Shown here piece after piece: positions 56,890 to 64,000 of a DNA stretch of 64,000 bases. A program made the translations under genes and the position numbers. Position 1 is the stretch's first letter, and every line of letters begins with the position of its first letter. Origin of the DNA: Pelomicrobium methylotrophicum (GTDB lineage Bacteria; Pseudomonadota; Gammaproteobacteria; Burkholderiales; UBA6910); contig NZ_VPFL01000002.1 in the NCBI RefSeq assembly GCF_008014345.1, forward strand, positions 1 through 64,000, written 5' to 3'. The notes under the pieces are model-generated. The model saw nothing but the letters and a program-made list of their open reading frames with translations. It made no database searches and was not told where the DNA came from.

Positions 56890-57029
56890 GCGTGCACCGC
56901 CCCCCGTCCAGGAAACTCGACGCAGGGCCCTGAGAAAAAGCGCTTTTTAAGACGCTTGACTGCGCGCCCTCGGCGCTCCTGGCGTTGGAAAAGGGCGCTG
57001 CCCTGCGCCTTCCGCGTTAAACTCAACCC

Positions 57030-57998
57030 ATGCTGGAGCGCGAAATCGCCAAAGCGGTGGCTATCCTGCGGGCCGGGGGCCTGGTAGCCTTTCCCACCGA
57101 GACCGTGTACGGCCTCGGGGCGGACGCCCGCAACCCGGGGGCGGTGGCCAAGATCTTCGCCGCCAAGGGCCGGCCCCAGACGCACCCGGTCATCGTGCAC
57201 TTGGCTGAAGCTGGGCAGCTGGAAGAATGGGCGTGGCCGGTGCCCGAAAGCGCGCGACGGCTCGCCGCCCGCTTCTGGCCCGGACCGCTCACGCTGATCC
57301 TACGGCGCAGGCCCAGCGTTCCCGACGCGGTGACGGGCGGCCAGGAGACGGTAGGCCTGCGGGTGCCCGCGCATCCCATGGCGCAGCGGCTGCTGCGGGC
57401 CTTCGGCGGCGGCATCGCCGCCCCTTCCGCCAACCGCTTCGGCCGCCTCAGTCCCACCACCGCCCAACACGTGGAGGCGGAGCTGGATGGCGCCGTGGAC
57501 CTCATTCTCGACGGCGGCCCATGTCCGGTGGGGATCGAGTCCACCATCGCCGACTGCTCCGGCGAGCGCCCGACGCTGCTGCGGCCCGGCCACATCACGC
57601 GGCAAGCGCTGGAGGAGGCGCTCGGGCTTCCGGTCGAGGCGGCCGACGCCGGCGCGCCGCGCGCCCCGGGGCGGCTGCCCGCCCACTACGCGCCGCTCAC
57701 CCCCCTCGTGCTCGTGGACTCGGCGGCCCTGGTGGGGCTGGCGGCGAGGACTCCCCCGGAGCGGGTGGCGGTGCTGGCGCGATCCGATCCGCCACCGGAC
57801 GCCCCCCACCTGGTCTGGGTCAAGGCCCCCGAGGACCCGGCCGGGTTCGCCCGGGAGCTCTATGCCCACCTGCGCCAGCTCGACCGCTCGGGCTGCAGCG
57901 TGATCCTGGTGGAAGAGCCTCCGCCGGCCCCCGAGTGGGCCGCGGTGTTGGACCGGCTCACCCGGGCCGCTGCGGGCTCGCCGCCCCTGGCGGCGTGA
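57030..57998 (+). CDS. tsaC: L-threonylcarbamoyladenylate synthase (Sua5 type)
   Basis: Makes threonylcarbamoyl-AMP for the universal t6A37 tRNA modification. 322 residues: YrdC-like domain (about 5-190) with the KxR-type substrate pocket around TETVYGLGADA and SANRFGRLSPT, then a linker and a C-terminal Sua5 domain (about 215-320). The two-domain form distinguishes it from the short TsaC. About 140 bp separate it from purC, with a possible TTGACT -35 near 56957. Confidence 0.93.
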   Translation: MLEREIAKAVAILRAGGLVAFPTETVYGLGADARNPGAVAKIFAAKGRPQTHPVIVHLAEAGQLEEWAWPVPESARRLAARFWPGPLTLILRRRPSVPDAVTGGQETVGLRVPAHPMAQRLLRAFGGGIAAPSANRFGRLSPTTAQHVEAELDGAVDLILDGGPCPVGIESTIADCSGERPTLLRPGHITRQALEEALGLPVEAADAGAPRAPGRLPAHYAPLTPLVLVDSAALVGLAARTPPERVAVLARSDPPPDAPHLVWVKAPEDPAGFARELYAHLRQLDRSGCSVILVEEPPPAPEWAAVLDRLTRAAAGSPPLAA

Positions 57999-58023
57999 AA
58001 AGGCGGGACGCTCGGCCGACTCG

Positions 58024-58785
58024 CTACCTCGCGGCCGCGAGGGTGCGGTCGAGAAAGGCGCCCACTTCTGCGGCGAGCGCGCTCTCGTGGCCGTTGAAGA
58101 AATGGTCGGCGCCCTTCACCGTCACTTGGGCGGAGCCGGGGATGCGCTCAATCGCCGCCGCCCGCTGCGGTGCGGCCGCGAGCACTTGGGGAAAGTCCTG
58201 CTCGCCGTAGAGGTCGAGCACCGGGATCTTGAGGTTCTGGGCATCCTTGAAGGGGCCGGAATGGCCGATGGCCACCCACGCGGACACGGGGGCGTGGGCG
58301 TGGTTCACGAGGTAGTACGCGCTCATGCGCGCCCCCAGGCTGTGGGAGACGAGGGCGATCTTCGAATAGCCCTTCGCTTTCAGATAGGCCACCGCCGCGG
58401 CCAGGCGCTGCGCAGCTTCGGGGAAGGTCTGCTCGTATTGTTCAGGCTTGGCTTCCGCGGCGAGCACCGGCATCTGGACCGACAGGGTGGTATAGCCCAT
58501 GTCGGGCAACTGGCTGCGCAGCGTGCTGATGAGCCCCCAGTCGGGGTGCACGCCCATGCCGTGGACCACCACGACCGCCGCCTTGGCGTTTTTCGTCTCG
58601 GTGTAGATGGCGAGAAAGCGCCGTCCGTGGGGGTCGGTCAGGGTCACCGGCTCCCCGACCACGATGCCCGGCACGATCTCTTCGGCCCACTTTTTCTCGC
58701 GGGCGTAATCCGCGGCGCTCCACGCCGGCGACGCGGCGAGGAGGGCGGTCAGCGTCCAGGCTCCGATTCGTATCCCAGCCAGCAT
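58024..58785 (-). CDS. Exported alpha/beta-hydrolase-like protein (DUF3530)
   Basis: 253 residues from the ATG at 58785 (MLAGIRIGAWTLTALLAASPAWSA, a clear signal peptide cut near residue 24). The fold has VVVVHGMGVH (oxyanion loop), the nucleophile elbow SHSLGAR, and a late Asp and His (YGEQDF, GADHFF). This resembles DUF3530 hydrolases, whose substrate is unknown. Its start overlaps the 3' end of the gene upstream by about 37 bp. Confidence 0.8.
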   Translation of the reverse strand: MLAGIRIGAWTLTALLAASPAWSAADYAREKKWAEEIVPGIVVGEPVTLTDPHGRRFLAIYTETKNAKAAVVVVHGMGVHPDWGLISTLRSQLPDMGYTTLSVQMPVLAAEAKPEQYEQTFPEAAQRLAAAVAYLKAKGYSKIALVSHSLGARMSAYYLVNHAHAPVSAWVAIGHSGPFKDAQNLKIPVLDLYGEQDFPQVLAAAPQRAAAIERIPGSAQVTVKGADHFFNGHESALAAEVGAFLDRTLAAAR

Positions 58786-59624
58786 TGGCTCAGCACCTCC
58801 TTGATCCATCTAAGTTCCGGGTCCAGAGTCTCTGCCACTTGACCCCCGCCTGGCACCGCCTTGAGCAGGCGTAGCCTTCCGCTTTTCACGTTTGCCTCCC
58901 GTACCGGATAGTCCAGCCGGGCATAGCGTTCTCTCTCCAACACCGTTTCTTCTTCGGGGGCGTCACGGAACCAGATCCATTGGGCCACGAAGCCGTCCGC
59001 CAGGGCAGCCAAGGCCTGATGCTCCCGTTCCTCGATGGGCAGGGGAGGATCGAGGGTCTCGTGTTCGTAGCGCTCTTTTCCGAGGTCGATGGTCCAGGCC
59101 TCGCCCCACCGGGGCTCGGCGCCCGCCGTGGCCTGGAGCCGGGCCGTCTCGCCTTGGCGCGTGAGGCGAAAGAAGGCATCCCGATCCGCGGTGACGGCGT
59201 AGCCGAGGTGGACATCCGGGGACAAGGGCAGCAGGGCAAAGGCGAGACCCAGCCTCCCGCCGGGCTCCACGCGCACGTAAAGCGGCACGTCGTCCACGAG
59301 CGGTGCGCCGCCGGCCGGGCCCTCCGTGTGCTCCAGGAGCTTGCCCGCCTGGATGACGGCGCTGCCGCGGGTGGCCTCGGCGGCGGAGAACCATTCCACG
59401 GTGATGCGCAAGTCGGGCGATTCCTGGGAGGCGGCGACGAAGGGAGGAAAGGGGAGGCCGCCGCTCACCTTGAGGTCGTAGCGCAGCAGGTTCTCGGCGG
59501 CATGTTCCCGGAATTCGCCTTCGAGCCGTTCTTCGGTCAGCAGCCCCGCCAAACGGTTCCGGAAGCGCTTGAGTGCCCCTGGGTCCCCGGTCACCTCGAT
59601 GTGGGCATGGATCAGAAGACCCAT
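58749..59624 (-). CDS. Conserved hypothetical protein
   Basis: 291 residues from the ATG at 59624 (MGLLIHAHIEVTGDPGALKRF); the frame is open 32 codons further but those look non-coding. It has no signal peptide or membrane helix and is acidic, with alternating strand-like stretches (LRITVEWFSAAEA, VPLYVRVEPGGRLGLAFALLPLSPD). I do not recognise a family. It overlaps and is co-oriented with the DUF3530 gene, so they are probably co-transcribed. Confidence 0.7.
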   Translation of the reverse strand: MGLLIHAHIEVTGDPGALKRFRNRLAGLLTEERLEGEFREHAAENLLRYDLKVSGGLPFPPFVAASQESPDLRITVEWFSAAEATRGSAVIQAGKLLEHTEGPAGGAPLVDDVPLYVRVEPGGRLGLAFALLPLSPDVHLGYAVTADRDAFFRLTRQGETARLQATAGAEPRWGEAWTIDLGKERYEHETLDPPLPIEEREHQALAALADGFVAQWIWFRDAPEEETVLERERYARLDYPVREANVKSGRLRLLKAVPGGGQVAETLDPELRWIKEVLSQCWLGYESEPGR

Positions 59625-59787
59625 GGTTGCTTTCTCTCCACCGTCCTGGCGGCAATGATAGCCGAGAACCGGGGACTTGTACGCCCGCGGCGAAGGAGAG
59701 AGCTCTGGAACCTGCTTCACGCCCTACGGGCGTTTCAGACGAGTGCGCCCGTTTACTTTCTCGGCAACAAACTCTGTAGCGTAGCCG

Positions 59788-60014
59788 TCATGACCGAAGC
59801 TCGAATTCGTTGCGCGGTACGCCGGATTGCCGAATGATCGACTGAAGGGTGCCTATGCGAAGTTCAGAATGATTCGGTACTGGAACCGTAATCGTGGTGT
59901 TTGCCAGCCTTTCTGCATGACAATGTGGCTGCCGCGCCGGCGCACTTCAACAAACCCGTAACGAGTGAGAATGGCACAAACCTCTTTGCCCGAAAGAATG
60001 CGCAGCTTACCCAA
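59788..60014 (-). pseudogene. hicA: HicA-like toxin gene with a frameshift
   Basis: mRNA-interferase toxin of the HicBA type. From a TTG at 60014 the frame reads LGKLRILSGKEVCAILTRYGFVEVRRRGSHIVMQK, a textbook HicA N terminus with the catalytic His in GSHIVMQ. It then goes out of frame at an AAA run (59910-59912) and stops at 59854. Adding one base restores RLANTTITVPVPNHSELRIG...RQSGVPRNEF to a stop at 59788. So a single A is missing, by mutation or by sequencing error. It starts within the last codons of hicB. Confidence 0.8.
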
Positions 60015-60228
60015 CGGCCACGCCCACTCGCGTCACGAACACCTCCTCATGAAATCGCTGGGCGATCTCCTCAGGTGATGCGGACTGGAAGAAGAGCTCA
60101 AGGGCCTCCCGCAGATTGTCACGCGCCTGTTCAATGGTGTCGCCTTGACTCGCGATATCCAGTTCCGGGCAGAGCGCCACATAGCCGTCTCCTTCCCGCT
60201 CGATGATTGCAGTAAGTTGTTTTTCCAT
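60007..60228 (-). CDS. hicB: HicB-family antitoxin
   Basis: 73 residues: MEKQLTAIIEREGDGYVALCPELDIASQGDT, the partly degraded RNase-H-like fold of HicB that binds HicA. It is the short form without an obvious C-terminal DNA-binding domain. The order here is antitoxin first, toxin second, with overlap. With the toxin frameshifted, the antitoxin may be a relic or may act in trans. Confidence 0.85.
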   Translation of the reverse strand: MEKQLTAIIEREGDGYVALCPELDIASQGDTIEQARDNLREALELFFQSASPEEIAQRFHEEVFVTRVGVAVG

Positions 60229-60353
60229 AGCCTCTGCTCCGTTTATGAATGCGGCGCCCGGCCTGATTTAGGCAGCTCAGAGTCTAGCCATGCTTGCTGG
60301 CTAGGGCAAGCGAGACCGCCCTTACTGTTGCGCATATCATTGAGAGGAGTGTT

Positions 60354-63300
60354 CTAGGGCTGAGGAGCGAGCAGCGCCTGCTCCAGCACCCGCGCGGCAT
60401 GCAGCGCGGTGCGCCCCGCGCCGTCCCGGATCTGGTGGCGACAGCTTGTGCCGTCGGCGACCACAAGGGTATCGGGGCCGGCGGCGCGCACCGCGGGCAG
60501 CAGCGCCGCTTCCGCCATCCTGAGCGACAGGTCGATATGCGCCGCGTCGAAGCCGAAGGCGCCGGCCATGCCGCAGCAGGACGATTCGATGGTCTCGACC
60601 TCGAGCCCCGGGATCATCTTGAGGATCTCCACCACCGAAGGCAGCGCCCCGAACGCTTTCTGGTGGCAGTGGCCGTGCACCAGCGCGCGGGAAGCCTTGA
60701 GAGAACCGAAGGAGAGCTCGAGCCGGCCCGCTCCCTGCTCGCGCACGAGGAACTCTTCGAACAGCAGCGCCTGGCGGGCCAGGGCCTTCGCTTCCGCTCC
60801 CGGAAGCATCGCCGGCAGCTCATCGCGCAACGTGAGCAGGCACGAAGGCTCCAGACCCACGACGGCCATGCCCCGCTGCACAAAGGGTTTAAGGGCGGCC
60901 AATAGACGCCGCGCTTCCTCCCGGGCTTCTTCCACCATGCCGGCGGCGAGATACGTGCGTCCGCAACAGAGGGGGCGGCTTCCTTCGAGCGGTGCGGCGA
61001 CGGTGACCCGGTAACCTGCTGCGGCGAGCACCCGCAGCGCCGAGCGCAGGTTCTCGGGTTCGAAGTAGGTGTTGAAGGTGTCGGGCAACAACACCACCTC
61101 GCCCGCCAGCGCAGGCACTGCGACCCCGTCCGCGGGCGCGCCGGAGCGCGGAGCAGGGGCCCCTTTGGGGATGCGACCGCGGAGGCGCGCATTGCCCGCG
61201 GGGTGCGGCGCGCCATCGCCCCTGGGAAGGGGTGAAGGCCCCTTCCCTTCCCCCGTGGCCGGGTTGCCCCTCCGCCCGACGGGCGCAGGCACTGCGACCC
61301 CGTCCGCGGGCACCTCCCGCGGGCCGCGGAAGAAGTCGCGGTGCCACTGAGGCCATGAGCGGCGGGCGGAGAAGCCGAGCAGCCGCTCGCTCAAGCGCGC
61401 CAGCGCCGGCACCCGATCGCGCAGGTTCGCGAGCGGCGCGAGCCGCGCCGCCCAGGGGGCGTAGCGCGGCAGGTGCGCCACGAGCCGCTCTTTGAGGCTG
61501 CGCGGATGCTGTTGGTGGTAGTGGTACAGGAACTCGATCTTCATCCGCGCCATGTCCACGCCCGTGGGGCACTCGCGCTTGCAGCCCTTGCACGAGATGC
61601 ACAGTGCCAGCGTTTCGTACATCTCTTTGGAAGTGAATGCGTCCGGCCCGAGCTGGCCGGAGAGGGCGAGCCGCAGGGTGTTGGCGCGCCCGCGCGTGGA
61701 ATGCTGCTCGTCGCGGGTGACGCGGTAGGACGGGCACATGAGGCCGGCATCGAATTTGCGGCAATGACCGTTGTTGTTGCACATCTCCACCGCCTGCGCG
61801 AACCCGCCGCCGGGGCCGAGGCGCTCCCCCGCCTCATGCTCGGACCAGTCCAGGACGGTCTCAAGCGGGATCGTGCGATAGCCGGGCTTGTAGCGAAAGA
61901 GCGTGCGGTCGTCCATCGGGGGCGGGTGCACGATCTTGCCGGGGTTCATGAGGCCGCGCGGGTCGAAGGCGCGCTTCAATGCCTCGAACGCGCGGGTCAG
62001 TCTCGGCCCGTAGACGGGCTCGATCCACTCCGAGCGCACCAGCCCGTCGCCGTGCTCGCCGGAGTAAGAGCCCTTGTATTCCTTGACCAGCGCGCAGGCT
62101 TCCTCGGCGATGGCCCGCATCTTGCGGGCGCCCTCCTCGCTCTTCATGTTGAGCACCGGCCGCACGTGGAGGCAGCCGACCGAGGCGTGGGCGTACCAGG
62201 TGCCGCGGGTGCCGTGCTTTTCGAACACGCGGGTCAGGCGCTCGGTATAGTCGGCCAAGTGCTCGAGCGGCACCGCGCAGTCCTCGATGAAAGAGACGGG
62301 TTTGCCGTCGCCTTTCATCGACATCATGATGTTGAGGCCGGCTTTTCGCACCTCCCACACGTCCTTCTGCAGCCGCGCCTCAGTGACTTCCACCACGGCG
62401 CCGGGGAAACCGAGGTCGGCCAGGAGCTCGGCGAGCTGCCGCAGTCTTGCAAGCTGCTCGGCGCGGTCTTCGCCCGCGAACTCCACCAGTAGGATCGCCT
62501 CCGGCTCGCCGCGGATGAACTGCTTGACCGTGTCGCGGAACTGGGCCATCTCGCGCGCAAGCTCGATCATGGTGCGGTCCACCAGCTCCACCGCCGCGGG
62601 CTCGAGCTTCACGATGTGCTGAGTGGCCTCCATCGCCTTGTAGAAGCTCGCGAAGTGGACCACCCCCAGGGTCTTGTGGGGTGGCAGGGAAGCGAGCTTG
62701 AGCTTTAGCCGCTGGAAGTAGGCGAGCGTTCCTTCCGAGCCCACCAGCAGATGGGCCATGTTGAAGGGGCCCTCGTCGGCGGCCATGTCCAGGTTGTAGC
62801 CGGCCACGCGGCGCATGACCTTGGGCACGCGCTTGGCGATTTCCTCTCGCTCCTGGCGGTAGAGCGCGCGCACCGTCTCCACGAGCCGCCGGTAGGCGGC
62901 GGGTCCCTCGATCGGCTCGCCCGCCGCCGGCACGGGCCCGAAGGTCAGCCGCTCGCCGCTCGCGAGCAGCGCCTCCACCGCCAGGACGTTATGCACCATG
63001 TTGCCGTAGGCGAGCGAACGCGCCCCGCAGCTGTTGTTGCCTGCCATGCCGCCCAACGTGGCCTGGGCGGCGGTGGACACGTCCACCGGATACCACAGCC
63101 CGTGGGGGCGCAGGAACGCGTTCAGGTGATCGAGCACGACGCCCGGCTGCACGGTGACGGTGCGCGCCTCGGGGTCGAACTCGATGATCTCGCGCAGGTA
63201 CTTGCTGTGGTCGATGACGAGCGCTTCGCCCACCGTCTGGCCACACTGGGAGGTGCCGCCGCCCCGCGGCAGAACGGGCACGCCCAGATCGGCCGCGATG

Positions 63301-63509
63301 TCGAGGGCCCGGGCCGCGTCGGCCTCGCTTTTGGGTACCACTACGCCTACCGGCTCGATCTGGTAGATGGAGGCATCGGTCGAGTAGCGCCCGCGCGAAA
63401 ACGCATCGAATAAGACCTCCCCTTCGATCTCGCGGGACAGCCGCTCGGCCAGCGCGCTCCTGACAGCGGCGGTGGGCACGCCAGTGGCCTGGAAGGCCCC
63501 GTCGTTCAT
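60354..63509 (-). CDS. FAD-linked oxidase / Fe-S oxidoreductase fusion (YdiJ/D-2-hydroxyacid dehydrogenase type)
   Basis: 1051 residues from MNDGAFQATGVPTAAV (ATG at 63509). FAD-binding type 4 domain (about 45-225, PRGGGTSQCGQ and GGMAGNNSCGARS), FAD-oxidase C-terminal domain (about 260-540), an iron-sulfur segment CISCKGCKRECP (about 632-645), and Cys-rich CCG domains with CCGRTY (near 847) and CCGMAG (near 976). This layout matches YdiJ-like D-2-hydroxyglutarate/D-lactate oxidoreductases; the exact substrate cannot be read. Residues about 733-800 hold an extra Gly/Pro/Arg-rich block between two copies of PADGVAVPA. The ATG overlaps the GntR gene stop. Confidence 0.85.
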   Translation of the reverse strand: MNDGAFQATGVPTAAVRSALAERLSREIEGEVLFDAFSRGRYSTDASIYQIEPVGVVVPKSEADAARALDIAADLGVPVLPRGGGTSQCGQTVGEALVIDHSKYLREIIEFDPEARTVTVQPGVVLDHLNAFLRPHGLWYPVDVSTAAQATLGGMAGNNSCGARSLAYGNMVHNVLAVEALLASGERLTFGPVPAAGEPIEGPAAYRRLVETVRALYRQEREEIAKRVPKVMRRVAGYNLDMAADEGPFNMAHLLVGSEGTLAYFQRLKLKLASLPPHKTLGVVHFASFYKAMEATQHIVKLEPAAVELVDRTMIELAREMAQFRDTVKQFIRGEPEAILLVEFAGEDRAEQLARLRQLAELLADLGFPGAVVEVTEARLQKDVWEVRKAGLNIMMSMKGDGKPVSFIEDCAVPLEHLADYTERLTRVFEKHGTRGTWYAHASVGCLHVRPVLNMKSEEGARKMRAIAEEACALVKEYKGSYSGEHGDGLVRSEWIEPVYGPRLTRAFEALKRAFDPRGLMNPGKIVHPPPMDDRTLFRYKPGYRTIPLETVLDWSEHEAGERLGPGGGFAQAVEMCNNNGHCRKFDAGLMCPSYRVTRDEQHSTRGRANTLRLALSGQLGPDAFTSKEMYETLALCISCKGCKRECPTGVDMARMKIEFLYHYHQQHPRSLKERLVAHLPRYAPWAARLAPLANLRDRVPALARLSERLLGFSARRSWPQWHRDFFRGPREVPADGVAVPAPVGRRGNPATGEGKGPSPLPRGDGAPHPAGNARLRGRIPKGAPAPRSGAPADGVAVPALAGEVVLLPDTFNTYFEPENLRSALRVLAAAGYRVTVAAPLEGSRPLCCGRTYLAAGMVEEAREEARRLLAALKPFVQRGMAVVGLEPSCLLTLRDELPAMLPGAEAKALARQALLFEEFLVREQGAGRLELSFGSLKASRALVHGHCHQKAFGALPSVVEILKMIPGLEVETIESSCCGMAGAFGFDAAHIDLSLRMAEAALLPAVRAAGPDTLVVADGTSCRHQIRDGAGRTALHAARVLEQALLAPQP
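61109..61311. repeat. In-frame insertion bounded by 29-bp direct repeats
   Basis: A 29-bp sequence at 61109-61137 recurs perfectly at 61283-61311, 174 bp (58 codons) apart. The 145 bp between contain a perfect 9-bp stem (GGGAAGGGG / CCCCTTCCC, 6-nt loop, 61224-61247). The insert adds a low-complexity peptide to the oxidoreductase without breaking the frame. Confidence 0.85.
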
Positions 63510-64000
63510 GGATTCGCTGCCTTGGCAGCGGCGGTTTGGGCGGTGATGGCCTCCAGCACCACCAGCATCTTGTTGCCCAGGTGATTCTCCAGCAGCGCCT
63601 GCAGGCGGACGCTGTCGCGCTTGCAAAGGGCGTCGAGGATCTCCTCGTGCTCCTGCACCGCCTTGTCCCACCGCTCCCGCGACAGGTTGGCCATGTACCG
63701 GGCCCGGCGCACGTGGGCGTTCAGGTTCCGGTAAGTGGCCGCGAGCGTCGCGTTGCCCGTGGACTCCACCAGCTTGAGGTGGATCTGCTGGTTGTAGCGG
63801 AAATAACCCGCCAGGTCGCCGCGGGCGTAATGGGCCATCATCTGGTAGTGCAGCGCGCGGATTTCGGCGATGTCAGCCTCCGAGGCGTGGCGGCAGACAA
63901 GCTCGCCGGCCAGGCGCTCCAGCGCGCCCATGACCTCGAAGATTTCCTGAACCGAACGCAGCGTGAGCTGGGTGACCACCGCCCCCCGGTTGGGCAACAG
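63506..64000 (-). CDS. GntR-family regulator, FCD domain (partial, continues past right edge)
   Basis: The C-terminal 164 or so residues of a FadR-type GntR protein. PNRGAVVTQLTLRSVQEIFEV is the usual hinge into the all-helical FCD ligand-binding domain, with the metal/ligand His residues in AGYFRYNQQIHLKLVE and EHEEILDAL. The N-terminal winged helix lies beyond 64000. Its TGA overlaps the ATG of the oxidoreductase gene, so it probably controls that gene in response to an organic acid. Confidence 0.88.
   Translation of the reverse strand: MLPNRGAVVTQLTLRSVQEIFEVMGALERLAGELVCRHASEADIAEIRALHYQMMAHYARGDLAGYFRYNQQIHLKLVESTGNATLAATYRNLNAHVRRARYMANLSRERWDKAVQEHEEILDALCKRDSVRLQALLENHLGNKMLVVLEAITAQTAAAKAANP

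Noticed and set aside
56935-56948. Palindrome AAAAAGCGCTTTTT between purC and tsaC considered as a terminator.
   Set aside because: With a 4-nt loop only five A-T pairs remain, too weak for a terminator; it may be chance or a protein site.
59719-59733. Short hairpin ACGCCC-TAC-GGGCGT downstream of hicA.
   Set aside because: Six pairs with a 3-nt loop and no U-run on the hicA strand; not convincing as a terminator.

Overview
The window is a GC-rich chromosomal segment from a betaproteobacterium that fixes CO2 by the Calvin cycle. Four things point to this: the gene order rpmH-rnpA-yidD-yidC-mnmE / mnmG-rsmG-parA-parB / atpIBEFHAGDC next to dnaA-dnaN-gyrB; the def-fmt-rsmB-DUF4390-ntrY-ntrX run; protein lengths typical of that class; and a red-type (form IC) RuBisCO operon with cbbX. 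The species cannot be named from sequence alone.

Left third (1-21.7 kb, almost all minus strand). The first 108 bases are the tail of an IS110-like transposase that abuts, and appears to truncate, an HDOD-GAF-histidine kinase gene. Then come glmS and glmU (cell-wall amino sugar synthesis), the complete F1Fo ATP synthase operon with its own promoter and terminator, the parAB-rsmG-mnmG operon with two parS sites upstream of mnmG, and the mnmE-yidC-yidD-rnpA-rpmH operon. rnpA lacks a normal start codon.

Origin (21.6-23.3 kb). Gene polarity switches here. DnaA boxes lie upstream of dnaA and between dnaA and dnaN, where an AT-rich tract suggests oriC. dnaA, dnaN and gyrB run rightward.

Middle (26.8-38.6 kb). 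topB, dprA and a LysM protein are on the minus strand. def, fmt, rsmB, a DUF4390 gene and the NtrY/NtrX two-component pair are on the plus strand. The NtrX ATPase domain has lost its Walker motifs.

Calvin region (38.6-54.1 kb). tkt-gap-pgk-pyk-fba form one unit. cbbR is divergent from cbbL-cbbS-(DJ-1 gene)-cbbX-cbbY, followed by an unusual class II aldolase fused to a Dabb domain and by fbp. Three promoters in this region (tkt, cbbL, and the one after cbbY) share a 15-bp dyad, TTAT-N7-AT(A/C)A, exactly 49 bp upstream of the -10 hexamer: a candidate CbbR regulon motif. The third promoter drives a leader of about 280 nt containing a strong intrinsic terminator, so it makes either a CbbR-controlled small RNA or an attenuated leader. 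No phosphoribulokinase gene is present.

Right end (54.3-64 kb). purE-purK-purC, a Sua5-type tsaC gene, two secreted/hypothetical genes, a HicBA toxin-antitoxin pair whose toxin is frameshifted, a giant FAD/Fe-S oxidoreductase carrying an in-frame insertion between 29-bp direct repeats, and the C-terminal part of a GntR/FCD regulator.
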